This document shows, piece after piece, positions 6,238-13,428 of a DNA stretch of 13,428 nucleotides (positions are counted from its first letter, which is position 1; every line of letters starts with the position of its first letter). The position numbers were made by a program, and so were the translations under genes. Source of the DNA: DATFMH01 sp035267045 (GTDB lineage Bacteria > Bacteroidota > Rhodothermia > Balneolales > DATFMH01); the NCBI GenBank assembly GCA_035267045.1, contig DATFMH010000013.1, positions 1 through 13,428 on the forward strand, written 5' to 3'. The notes beneath the pieces were generated by a model. The model worked only from the letters and a program-made list of their open reading frames with translations, ran no database searches and had not been told where the DNA came from.

Positions 6238-8229
6238 TTAATGGGAACCGATCGGAGTCCATTTGTTATTTTGTCTGTTAACATCCGGTAGTTCGTGATC
6301 CGGATCAACTACGACAGAGTCAATTTTGGACGTGGAATTCATTTTGAAGGTCCACTTGCCTCCTCGCTGCCAAACTTCAACCGGTAATTTCTTGCGGGTT
6401 TTCTTTCCATTTGCTTCATAAACTTCAACGGTAACCGGCATAACCATCTGATCCAGGTTCTTGATCGTTATATAAGAGCCTTTGGTGGGATCCTGATCCA
6501 CGTAATGTACATCCGTTACAGCCTGATCGAGTGTCCAGTTCTTATAGAACCACTCTTTCCAGAACCAGTTGAGATCCTCTCCGGCCGCTGAATTCATCGT
6601 CCGGAAGAAATCTTTAGGGGTCGGATGTTTAAATGCCCAACGGTTAATATATGTTTTGAATGCATAATCAAACCGTTTTTTGCCAAGGATATCGTGGCGT
6701 AACAAGTAGAGCCCCATGGCCGGTTTGACGTAGGCGTCCATTCCGAGAGCACGTGGCTGAATCACATCTGGACGCGTCATGATTGGATCAATCTTGATAT
6801 TACGTGATTTATAGTATTGTGCAAAACGTCCGTATTTAGACGGATGATCGGAAACGCCGTCGTAATCACCCCATTCATCATTATTGAACTCACGAGTCGA
6901 GAAGATATCGATGAATGTATTAAAACCTTCATCCATCCAGGCATAACGGCGTTCGTTTGATCCGACGATCATAGGGAACCAGGTATGTCCCAATTCATGT
7001 GTAATATCGTCCCATAAACGGGCATCTTTACGCTTCCAATCGCAGAAAACAATACCTGGATATTCCATACCGTGAACACTACCAGCTACATTAACCGAAG
7101 TAGGATATGGGTATACAAACCACAGTTTTGAGTCAGTTTGAATAGTACTTTTTACATACTGCGTAGCTCTGCCCCATGCATGGTTACCATCCACTTCTTC
7201 AGGATAGAAAGACTCTGCGAGTATGGTTTTGCCTGTTGGAAGATTAATACGTGCAGCATCCCATATAAAGGCATTTGATGCAGCCCAGGAAACATCACGG
7301 GCATTCCTCAATCGGAAATGCCATGTTAAATAACCGTGATCGACAGGCCGCATAGATTTCTTTCCGATTTCATCAGGTTTGTGGATCATAACGGTTTTAT
7401 CGCTTTTTTTAGCTTCATCAAGCCTGTGAATTTCTTCTTTGGTCAATACATGTTTGGCATTCAGTAATTCACCGGCTCCGGCTACATACATGTTCCATGG
7501 TACGGTGACATGATAATCCAGATCGCCGTATTCTAAATAAAACTCACCCTGACCGAGATAAGGCAGCGTGTCCCAACCACGGATATCATCATATACACAC
7601 ATGCGCGGATACCATTGTGCAATCTGGTAAATCGTACCATTTTTTGTGGCTGTCATACCCATTCGGTCCAAACCATACCGGGGGATTTTGAATGAATAAT
7701 CAATATAGATCTCCATTTTGCCCCCTTCTGCCCTGAGAGCCTTTGGCAAACGAATTTGCATTCTTGTATCACTTATAATATAATCCGCCTTATAAGTGTG
7801 GCCGTTCAATTTAATTTTGACAGATGTTAAATTATATCCACCGTTTGCTATTCCACCTTTTCCAAAACGATTCCCCCCTATCGGGGTCACATCGGCACTT
7901 CTTGAATCCTTTTTAAAAGCATTCTGATCCATCTGCAACCAAAGAAAATGCAGGTTATTCGGACTATTATTCGTGTAGATGATTTCATCTGAACCTGTTA
8001 TTGTATTGGCTGTCGTATCTAATTTAACAGATATTTGATAATCAGCTCTGTTTTGCCAATAATCAGGTCCGGGTGCACCATTACCGCTTCTATAAACCGT
8101 ACCAGGCTGGTTTAAAAAAGTTGGGTCGAAATCTTTGTGTTGATCGTAGTGGGATGTTTGAGCTAAGGCCAAATTAAATAAAACCAGAACGCTCAATACT
8201 CCCCAAAATGTACCTTTTAGATGTTTCAT
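6238..8229 (-). CDS. secreted M1-family zinc metallopeptidase, paralogue 3
   Basis: Predicted exported zinc peptidase, 663 aa, from an ATG at 8229. The signal peptide is residues 1-23 (cleavage after ALA before QTS). The N-terminal beta domain carries the conserved YDQHK/PTFLNQPGT/GAPGP start and a Gly-rich loop (IGGNRFGKGG, 117-126) shared with paralogue 4. The catalytic set is complete: HGMEY (386-390), HELGH (411-415), Glu434 and Tyr500-x-Lys502. The segment between Glu434 and Tyr500 is four residues longer than in copies 2 and 4. The mature chain has only Cys211 and Cys396. It shares with paralogue 4 the HGMEY form, the Gly-rich loop and a GDYD...SD...P...GRF stretch, so these two look like the closest pair. 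Its own terminator follows directly. Confidence 0.92.
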   Translation of the reverse strand: MKHLKGTFWGVLSVLVLFNLALAQTSHYDQHKDFDPTFLNQPGTVYRSGNGAPGPDYWQNRADYQISVKLDTTANTITGSDEIIYTNNSPNNLHFLWLQMDQNAFKKDSRSADVTPIGGNRFGKGGIANGGYNLTSVKIKLNGHTYKADYIISDTRMQIRLPKALRAEGGKMEIYIDYSFKIPRYGLDRMGMTATKNGTIYQIAQWYPRMCVYDDIRGWDTLPYLGQGEFYLEYGDLDYHVTVPWNMYVAGAGELLNAKHVLTKEEIHRLDEAKKSDKTVMIHKPDEIGKKSMRPVDHGYLTWHFRLRNARDVSWAASNAFIWDAARINLPTGKTILAESFYPEEVDGNHAWGRATQYVKSTIQTDSKLWFVYPYPTSVNVAGSVHGMEYPGIVFCDWKRKDARLWDDITHELGHTWFPMIVGSNERRYAWMDEGFNTFIDIFSTREFNNDEWGDYDGVSDHPSKYGRFAQYYKSRNIKIDPIMTRPDVIQPRALGMDAYVKPAMGLYLLRHDILGKKRFDYAFKTYINRWAFKHPTPKDFFRTMNSAAGEDLNWFWKEWFYKNWTLDQAVTDVHYVDQDPTKGSYITIKNLDQMVMPVTVEVYEANGKKTRKKLPVEVWQRGGKWTFKMNSTSKIDSVVVDPDHELPDVNRQNNKWTPIGSH

Positions 8230-8336
8230 GAATCTATCATTTTAAGTTAATGTTCAACCACTGTCTTTAAGGGATAATTAAAAATTATATAGAATAATTA
8301 TAGATGATCTATTTAATGCTTTATATATCAAAGAAT

Positions 8337-8364
8337 AATGCCCGTTTAAAATTAACCGGGCATT
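8337..8364 (-). terminator. probable terminator of paralogue 4
   Basis: AATGCCCG (8337-8344) and CGGGCATT (8357-8364) form a perfect 8-bp stem, extendable past one bulged C, around an AT-rich loop. On the minus strand it is followed by ATTCTTT, a weak T-tract. It starts 19 bp after the stop codon of the gene at 8384-10366, the same position as the terminators of paralogues 1 and 3. Confidence 0.65.
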
Positions 8365-8383
8365 CTCATATCATACTTAAATA

Positions 8384-10366
8384 TTATTGGGAACCCATTG
8401 GTATCCATGTATTATTATCTGTGTCAACATCCGGTAGCTTATGATCCGGATCCACCACAACGGAATCAATTTTTGCTGTTGAGTTATATTTAAAAGTCCA
8501 TTTCCCGCCGCGTTGCCAGATTTCAACAGGTAACTTTTTCCGCCCTTTCTTTCCATTCGATTCATAAACTTCAATCGTAAGAGGCATCACCATCTTATTT
8601 AAGTTCTTGATCGTTATATAGGCTCCTTTTGACGGATCCTGATCTACGTAATGAACGTCTGTCACAGCCTGATCGAGTGTCCAGTTTTTATAAAACCATT
8701 CCTTCCAGAACCAGTTCAGATCTTCGCCGGAAGCATCATTCATGGTTCGAAAGAAATCTTTGGGTGTGGGATGCTTGAATGCCCAACGTTTGATATACGT
8801 TTTAAAAGCATAATCAAAACGCTTTGGTCCCAGGACATCCTGCCGCAGCATCCATAATCCCAAAGCCGGTTTGACATAGGCATCTATACCTAAATAGTCC
8901 GGTTGGATGACATCGGGATAGGTCATGATAGGATCATCTTGCATCAATTGATCAAAAAATCTGCCGAATTGTTCCGGTTTATCGGATATCTCATCGTAAT
9001 CACCGAATTTATCGTTTTTGTAATGTTCGGTAGAAAAGATATCTATAAATGTGTTAAATCCTTCGTCCATGAAAGCATAACGTCGTTCATTTGAACCAAC
9101 CACCATCGGAAACCAGTTGTGGCCAAACTCGTGAGTCACCGTTGTGAACAGCTCTTTACCCTGATATTGCCAACCACAGAAAACGATTCCGGGATATTCC
9201 ATACCATGCACATTACCGGCAACATCGACAGCCGTAGGATACGTATATTCGAACCACATCTTCGAATCGGATTCTATAGTTCCTTTAACATATTGAGTCG
9301 ATTTACCCCATGCATCCTGTCCTGCTACTTCAACAGGGTAAGCCGACTCGGCCAGCGCCTTTTTCCCGCCTGGCAGATCGATTCGGGCGGCATCCCAAAC
9401 AAATGCTTTTGAAGCGGCAAAAGAGACATCGCGGGCATTTTGCAATTTATAATGCCAGGTCAGTTCCCCATGTTGAACGGGTCTCGAATGGACATCATTA
9501 ACTTCACCAGGTTTGCGAATGTATATAGTTTTTTCACTCTGGCGAGCCTTATCCATACGTTCACGTTCGGTTTTTGTCAAAACATCTTTTGGATTCTGAA
9601 GCACACCTGTACCCACAACAATCATATTCCACGGTACTGTTACCTGATAATCAAAATTGCCATATTCAAGATAAAACTCTCCCTGACCCAGATAAGGCAG
9701 CGTGTCCCATCCCCTCACATCGTCATAAACGCACATTCTCGGGTACCATTGAGCTATTTCATAAATATTCCCATTCTGAGTCGATTGAATACCCATTCTG
9801 TCAATTCCATATTTAGGTATTTTGAAGGAATAATTGATCAGTATTTTGACCTGTCCCCCTTTAGCTTTTATGGCCTTGGGTAATATAATCTGCATGCGGG
9901 TATCACTGATAATATAATCGGCTTTATATTTATGCCTGTGTTCTACCACTTCAACTGATTGAATTATATCGCCACCATTACTAATGCCTCCATCTCCAAA
10001 ACGATTACCGCCTATAGGAGTAACGGCTGAACCTCTTGATTTTTTTTTGAATGTATTCTGATCGAGATATAACCAGACAAATGGAAGGTTATTCGGGCTA
10101 TTATTCGTATAAGTGATCTCAACATGTCCGGTTAATTCATTTTTATCCGGATTGAGCTTGGCTGATATCTTATAATCTGCCCTGTTTTGCCAGTACTGTG
10201 GTCCCGGTGCTCCACTTCCGCTGCGAAAAGCCGTGCCAGGTTGGTTTAAAAAGGTTGGATCAAAAACTTTATGTTGATCATAGTGACTTTTCTGTTGTGC
10301 AAAAACGTTTCCTGATATCAAAAACGTGAGACAGACAACAGAACATAACAAACGGATATGTTTCAT
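8384..10366 (-). CDS. secreted M1-family zinc metallopeptidase, paralogue 4
   Basis: Predicted exported zinc peptidase, 660 aa, from an ATG at 10366. The signal peptide is residues 1-23 (cleavage after VFA before QQK); its two Cys do not form a lipobox. The conserved mature N-terminus, beta domain, catalytic domain and C-terminal Ig-like domain are as in the other copies. Catalytic residues are HGMEY (387-391), HEFGH (412-416), Glu435 and Tyr497-x-Lys499. The mature protein contains only Cys212 and Cys397. It is the first peptidase of the array in transcription order, 69 bp downstream of the M42 gene with no terminator between them, so the two could share a transcript. This is the copy most likely to be co-expressed with the cytosolic peptidase. 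Confidence 0.92.
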   Translation of the reverse strand: MKHIRLLCSVVCLTFLISGNVFAQQKSHYDQHKVFDPTFLNQPGTAFRSGSGAPGPQYWQNRADYKISAKLNPDKNELTGHVEITYTNNSPNNLPFVWLYLDQNTFKKKSRGSAVTPIGGNRFGDGGISNGGDIIQSVEVVEHRHKYKADYIISDTRMQIILPKAIKAKGGQVKILINYSFKIPKYGIDRMGIQSTQNGNIYEIAQWYPRMCVYDDVRGWDTLPYLGQGEFYLEYGNFDYQVTVPWNMIVVGTGVLQNPKDVLTKTERERMDKARQSEKTIYIRKPGEVNDVHSRPVQHGELTWHYKLQNARDVSFAASKAFVWDAARIDLPGGKKALAESAYPVEVAGQDAWGKSTQYVKGTIESDSKMWFEYTYPTAVDVAGNVHGMEYPGIVFCGWQYQGKELFTTVTHEFGHNWFPMVVGSNERRYAFMDEGFNTFIDIFSTEHYKNDKFGDYDEISDKPEQFGRFFDQLMQDDPIMTYPDVIQPDYLGIDAYVKPALGLWMLRQDVLGPKRFDYAFKTYIKRWAFKHPTPKDFFRTMNDASGEDLNWFWKEWFYKNWTLDQAVTDVHYVDQDPSKGAYITIKNLNKMVMPLTIEVYESNGKKGRKKLPVEIWQRGGKWTFKYNSTAKIDSVVVDPDHKLPDVDTDNNTWIPMGSQ

Positions 10367-10435
10367 TTTTGAGTTATTAAATCTAGTTACTATTGTTTGT
10401 TAAATATTCTGACAATGGATGTATTATCTAAAGTT

Positions 10436-11509
10436 TTAAACAATGTTAAATGTTTGGTCTTTCTTTAACGACAAAATGGTATAAACCATCAAATTGATCA
10501 CTTGTTCCACATCATTCATTGATACGGTTTCAACCGGAGAATGCATATATCTCAATGGTAAAGAAATTAATGCACTTGGTATTCCCGATTGAGTATGGAA
10601 GATACTGTCGGTATCCGTACCGGTCCTGTTACTGGTAGCTTCGTGCTGAATAGTTATCTGTCTCTCTATTGCCACCTCTTCTATTTTACGAACAAAAAGC
10701 GGATGATTTGCCGATCCATGTGTGATAGTTGGACCTTCCCCAAGTTTAACCAATCCATGTTCTTTCTGATTGATGCCAGGAGAGTCTGTAGCGTGGGTTA
10801 CATCTGTAACGATTGCCATATCAGGCATAAGCCTGTAACTCATCATCCTGGCTCCGTGGCCACCGATCTCTTCCTGCACCGAATTTAATGCCACAACATT
10901 GACCTTTAAGTCAGTTTTATATTTCGCAAGTTCTTCCAACGCCCGGGCGATTATATAACCGCCAATACGATTATCAAGGGCTCTTCCCGTTAATATTTCA
11001 TCATTTAAAAATTCAAAATCATCCGCATAAGTAACAGGATTACCGACCTGAACCAATCCGAGCGCTTCTTCCTTATTCGAAACGCCGATATCTATAAAAA
11101 TATCTCTCCATTGCGGACTTTTATTTTTCTCTTCTTTATCCTGAAGATGTATAGCTGTGTTACCGATGATACCTGTAACGATACCTTTATCAGTATGAAT
11201 AAAAACTTTTTTTGCCCGTGTTATTGAAGGGTCACTGCCACCCAGACGTGTAACATAAATGAATCCATTATCATCGATAAAGTTGATCATCATTCCTATT
11301 TCATCACAGTGCGCTTCAAGCATAACAGTTTTAGCATCAGGATCAGTATTGATATGTCCTGCTGCCGATCCATATGCATCGGTCTGAACTTCATCAGCAT
11401 GTTTTCTTACATAATCCAGCCATATTTTTTGACCGGCACTTTCAAAACCGGTTGGGCTTGGAGTCACTAATAAATCCCTCAAAAATTCTCTTCCATTCAT
11501 ATCAACCAT
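10436..11509 (-). CDS. M42-family aminopeptidase (PepA/FrvX-like), cytosolic
   Basis: Metal-dependent aminopeptidase, 357 aa, the usual length for the family. There is no signal peptide, so it should act in the cytoplasm, where M42 enzymes form large (often dodecameric, tetrahedral) complexes that trim short peptides. The expected ligands are all visible: His67 in AHCDEIG, the bridging Asp179 in LDNRIGG, Glu213/Glu214 in QEEIGGHG (catalytic base and ligand), Asp236 in VTDVTHATD and His323 in RYMHSP. The N-terminal FLRDLLVTPSPTGFE is also typical. The ATG at 11509 is used; a second ATG three codons on (11500) is possible. It reads divergently from the thioesterase gene and lies 69 bp upstream of the M1 array, which suggests a shared role in peptide use. 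Some family members were first described as endoglucanases; peptidase is the better call. Confidence 0.93.
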   Translation of the reverse strand: MVDMNGREFLRDLLVTPSPTGFESAGQKIWLDYVRKHADEVQTDAYGSAAGHINTDPDAKTVMLEAHCDEIGMMINFIDDNGFIYVTRLGGSDPSITRAKKVFIHTDKGIVTGIIGNTAIHLQDKEEKNKSPQWRDIFIDIGVSNKEEALGLVQVGNPVTYADDFEFLNDEILTGRALDNRIGGYIIARALEELAKYKTDLKVNVVALNSVQEEIGGHGARMMSYRLMPDMAIVTDVTHATDSPGINQKEHGLVKLGEGPTITHGSANHPLFVRKIEEVAIERQITIQHEATSNRTGTDTDSIFHTQSGIPSALISLPLRYMHSPVETVSMNDVEQVINLMVYTILSLKKDQTFNIV

Positions 11510-11708
11510 ACATTTCTATTTCTTTAATAAACAATTAGTAGAACGAGTTATGAGTATCATTCGCCATCCCTTATCTCAAGGCACATCATAGTAGCGCAAA
11601 ATTGAAAGTATATCAACGATTAAAATTGTATTTTGTTCACGTTAATGGCTTTATAACTGTTTCAAAGAGTAGAAATTATTCACTTTATAAAATTTTACGT
11701 ACGCTTTC
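11510..11708. promoter_or_regulatory. divergent intergenic region (M42 gene / thioesterase gene)
   Basis: This 199-bp AT-rich gap separates two genes that point away from each other, so it must hold both promoters unless transcription comes from elsewhere. I found no convincing Bacteroidota consensus (TTTG, 19-21 bp, TAnnTTTG) on either strand. The best plus-strand match is TTTTG at 11631-11635 with TAACTGTT at 11654-11661, which is weak. There is no clear operator or riboswitch. Confidence 0.5.
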
Positions 11709-12140
11709 ATGTCTGAACAACTTACATTCAACGAAAAGCTTTTTAATCATTGGAAAAAGGTAGAGGTACGATTTCGGGATCTTGATACTTTAAATCATGT
11801 AAATAATGCCATATTCAGTACTTATTTCGAAGAAGCACGTATTCACTTTCTTCACAGTTTTCCCGAATTGGGGTCCACGTTAGGCACGGAGAATTCATTT
11901 GTTCTTGTACGAATTTGTATCGATTATAAATCACAGGTACAATATCCTTCGACGCTGATTATAGGTTCTAAAGTGAAAAATGTGGGTAATACCAGCATCA
12001 CTACACAACAAGCTTGTTATGACAATGAGACTAAAGAAGTGAGATCGGTTGCCGAATCCGTTTTGGTATGGTACAATATTGAAAGACAACGCCCGGTACG
12101 ATTACCCGACATAAACGATTTAAAATCATTTCAAGGCTAA
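11709..12140 (+). CDS. hotdog-fold acyl-CoA thioesterase (4HBT/YbgC-like)
   Basis: Predicted thioesterase of 143 aa, a normal length for a single hotdog domain. It most likely hydrolyses an acyl-CoA or acyl-ACP thioester in the cytoplasm. The N-terminal signature is clear: Arg21-x-x-Asp24-x-Asp26-x-x-Asn29-His30-Val-Asn32-Asn33, with Phe36, followed by YFEEAR. In related enzymes the second Asp of this motif is the catalytic carboxylate. The usual Gly before His is Asn here. The core helix and the beta strands (LVRICIDYKSQVQYP, AESVLVWYN) fit the fold. The ATG at 11709 follows an AT-rich leader without a Shine-Dalgarno, as is normal in Bacteroidota. The HD gene starts 33 bp downstream, so they are probably co-transcribed. 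The substrate cannot be read from the sequence. Confidence 0.88.
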   Translation: MSEQLTFNEKLFNHWKKVEVRFRDLDTLNHVNNAIFSTYFEEARIHFLHSFPELGSTLGTENSFVLVRICIDYKSQVQYPSTLIIGSKVKNVGNTSITTQQACYDNETKEVRSVAESVLVWYNIERQRPVRLPDINDLKSFQG

Positions 12141-12173
12141 TTATCTCAACTACTGAGAAAAAATTATTACCCG

Positions 12174-13424
12174 ATGGATAAGAGCTTCAGATATAAAATA
12201 TTTACCGATCCGGTTCACGGTTTTATAAATGTTCCAAAGGGAACAACTTTGAAACTTGTTGATCATCCATATATACAGCGTCTCCGACGTATTCGTCAGC
12301 TTGGCCTGGGTTACCTGGTATTTCCGGGTGCCGAACATTCCCGTTTTTCCCACGCATTAGGAGCCATGGGACTCATGCAACGAGTATTGAACAGCTTACG
12401 TGAGAAAGACACGACAATCAGTTATTCGGAATATGAAGGCACACTCATAGCTATTTTATTACATGATATCGGACACGGGCCATTCTCACATACGCTGGAA
12501 CATAGTTTTATTCGTGATTTTAATCACGAGATGATGACTTTATCGCTGATGCATGAACTGAATAAAGAGTTTGACGGTGCCCTGGATACGGCCATAGCCA
12601 TTTTCACCGATCAGTATCCCAAAAAATTCCTTCATCAACTTATTTCCTCTCAATTGGATATAGACCGGATGGATTATCTCAAACGGGATAGTACCCACAC
12701 CGGAGTGTATGAAGGCTCAATTGGTGTAGATCGCATAATTAAAACCATGCGTGTCCATAATGGCAATGTTGTAATTGAACGGAAGGGTATTTATGCCATA
12801 GAAAATTACATAATTGCCCGACGATTGATGTATATGCAGGTCTATCTCCATAAAACAGTATTAAGCGCCGATAAGCTGTTATTATCCATCTTCAACCGGG
12901 TTCGTTTTTTAATGGATAATGGCGAAAAGTTATATCACCCTTCCCCTTCAATGAAATTTCTGCTCGAAGAACATCCGACAACGAAAAAAGGGATCAGCAA
13001 GCAGGTCATACATCATTACACGATGATCGATGACAGTGATGTACTCATAAGTATCAAATACTGGCTGCATGAAGATGATCCCATCTTAGCCGATTTGTGC
13101 CGTATGTTTTTAAACCGTCGTTTGTTCCGTACCAGGTTTCTCAATCGTAAACCCGGCAATGATATGAAAGCAAGGGTTCATGAAAAGACATCCCAATATT
13201 TAAAGAAACAGGGTCTCCCTTACGATGATGATGCCGTGTCTTATTACCTGTTCTTTGATTACAGCCAAAGTGAGGCCTATAAATATCAAAATGACAGTAT
13301 CTGGATCCTTGATCATAACGACCGTGCTGTTGAATTTTCAAAAGCAGCGGATACTAAAAATATTATTGCCCTAACCCAATCTGTTGTAAAAAATTATATG
13401 GTGTATTTAAAAGGAATAGATTGA
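12174..13424 (+). CDS. HD-domain phosphohydrolase (SAMHD1/COG1078 type)
   Basis: Complete 416-aa cytosolic protein of the HD superfamily, related to SAMHD1 and bacterial dNTP triphosphohydrolase-like proteins. The start is family-typical: TDPVHGFI (11-18), then IQRLRRIRQLG (34-44), then FPGAEHSRFSHALG (50-63). Metal ligands are His60, His97-Asp98 in LLHDIGHGPFSH and Asp164 in SSQLDIDRMDYL. Arg57, Arg165 and Tyr168 sit where SAMHD1 has active-site residues. The second half (about 190-416) is helical and less conserved. Members hydrolyse dNTPs or other phosphate compounds, and the substrate here is not predictable. The gene ends 4 bp before the window edge. In many Bacteroidota a gene of this type lies directly upstream of lpxD, but that part is outside the window. 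Confidence 0.9.
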   Translation: MDKSFRYKIFTDPVHGFINVPKGTTLKLVDHPYIQRLRRIRQLGLGYLVFPGAEHSRFSHALGAMGLMQRVLNSLREKDTTISYSEYEGTLIAILLHDIGHGPFSHTLEHSFIRDFNHEMMTLSLMHELNKEFDGALDTAIAIFTDQYPKKFLHQLISSQLDIDRMDYLKRDSTHTGVYEGSIGVDRIIKTMRVHNGNVVIERKGIYAIENYIIARRLMYMQVYLHKTVLSADKLLLSIFNRVRFLMDNGEKLYHPSPSMKFLLEEHPTTKKGISKQVIHHYTMIDDSDVLISIKYWLHEDDPILADLCRMFLNRRLFRTRFLNRKPGNDMKARVHEKTSQYLKKQGLPYDDDAVSYYLFFDYSQSEAYKYQNDSIWILDHNDRAVEFSKAADTKNIIALTQSVVKNYMVYLKGID

Positions 13425-13428
13425 GATT

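Noticed and set aside
8384..10366. Lipoprotein signal in paralogues with Cys in the signal peptide (copies 1, 2 and 4)
   Set aside because: The Cys lie within the hydrophobic core without a lipobox, and a good A-x-A type cleavage site follows.
1442..10366. T9SS-type C-terminal sorting domain on the peptidases
   Set aside because: The C-terminal ~90 residues form an Ig-like strand pattern ending in N-x-W-x-P. The typical YPNP start and KxxK-type end of type A sorting domains are missing.
11510..11708. Bacteroidota promoters (TTTG and TAnnTTTG) for the M42 and thioesterase genes, and similar weak matches before the M1 genes
   Set aside because: Every candidate misses at least two key positions or has the wrong spacing, so I do not annotate them as promoters.
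12141..12173. Short TCTCA/TGAGA hairpin between the thioesterase and HD genes
   Set aside because: The stem is only 5 bp and the following run is A rather than T on the coding strand, so it is not a terminator.

Overview
The window looks like a chromosomal segment of a member of the Bacteroidota. The DNA is AT-rich and there are no clear Shine-Dalgarno sequences before the genes. Four exported proteins carry Sec signal peptides ending in A-Q-type cleavage sites. The spacers are full of short palindromic repeats of a kind familiar from that phylum. The phylum call rests on these protein and repeat styles only; no rRNA or tRNA is present.

Layout. 1-1441 has no gene. It is a patchwork of repeats: perfect hairpins, REP-like pieces and a 427/484-bp tandem duplication with a partial third unit. 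1442-10366 holds four tandem minus-strand paralogues (657-663 aa) of a secreted M1-type zinc peptidase. All four keep the full catalytic set (G[GH]MEY, HExxH-x18-E, Tyr-x-Lys). Just upstream of them in transcription order, 10436-11509 encodes a cytosolic M42 aminopeptidase with all its metal ligands. On the plus strand, 11709-12140 is a small hotdog thioesterase and 12174-13424 is an HD-domain phosphohydrolase of the SAMHD1/COG1078 type. These two are 33 bp apart and probably co-transcribed.

How it may work together. The exported M1 paralogues would trim peptides in the periplasm or outside the cell, and the M42 enzyme would finish peptide breakdown in the cytoplasm. This is inference from protein family and location. 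Hairpins with T-tracts downstream of several paralogues suggest that each is largely its own transcription unit.

The four copies differ most between the zinc-binding Glu and the catalytic Tyr. Their flanking sequences are near-identical in protein but differ at many synonymous sites. The array therefore looks like an old, selected family with diversified substrate pockets rather than a recent duplication. I see no defence system, CRISPR array, prophage, transposase or tRNA.
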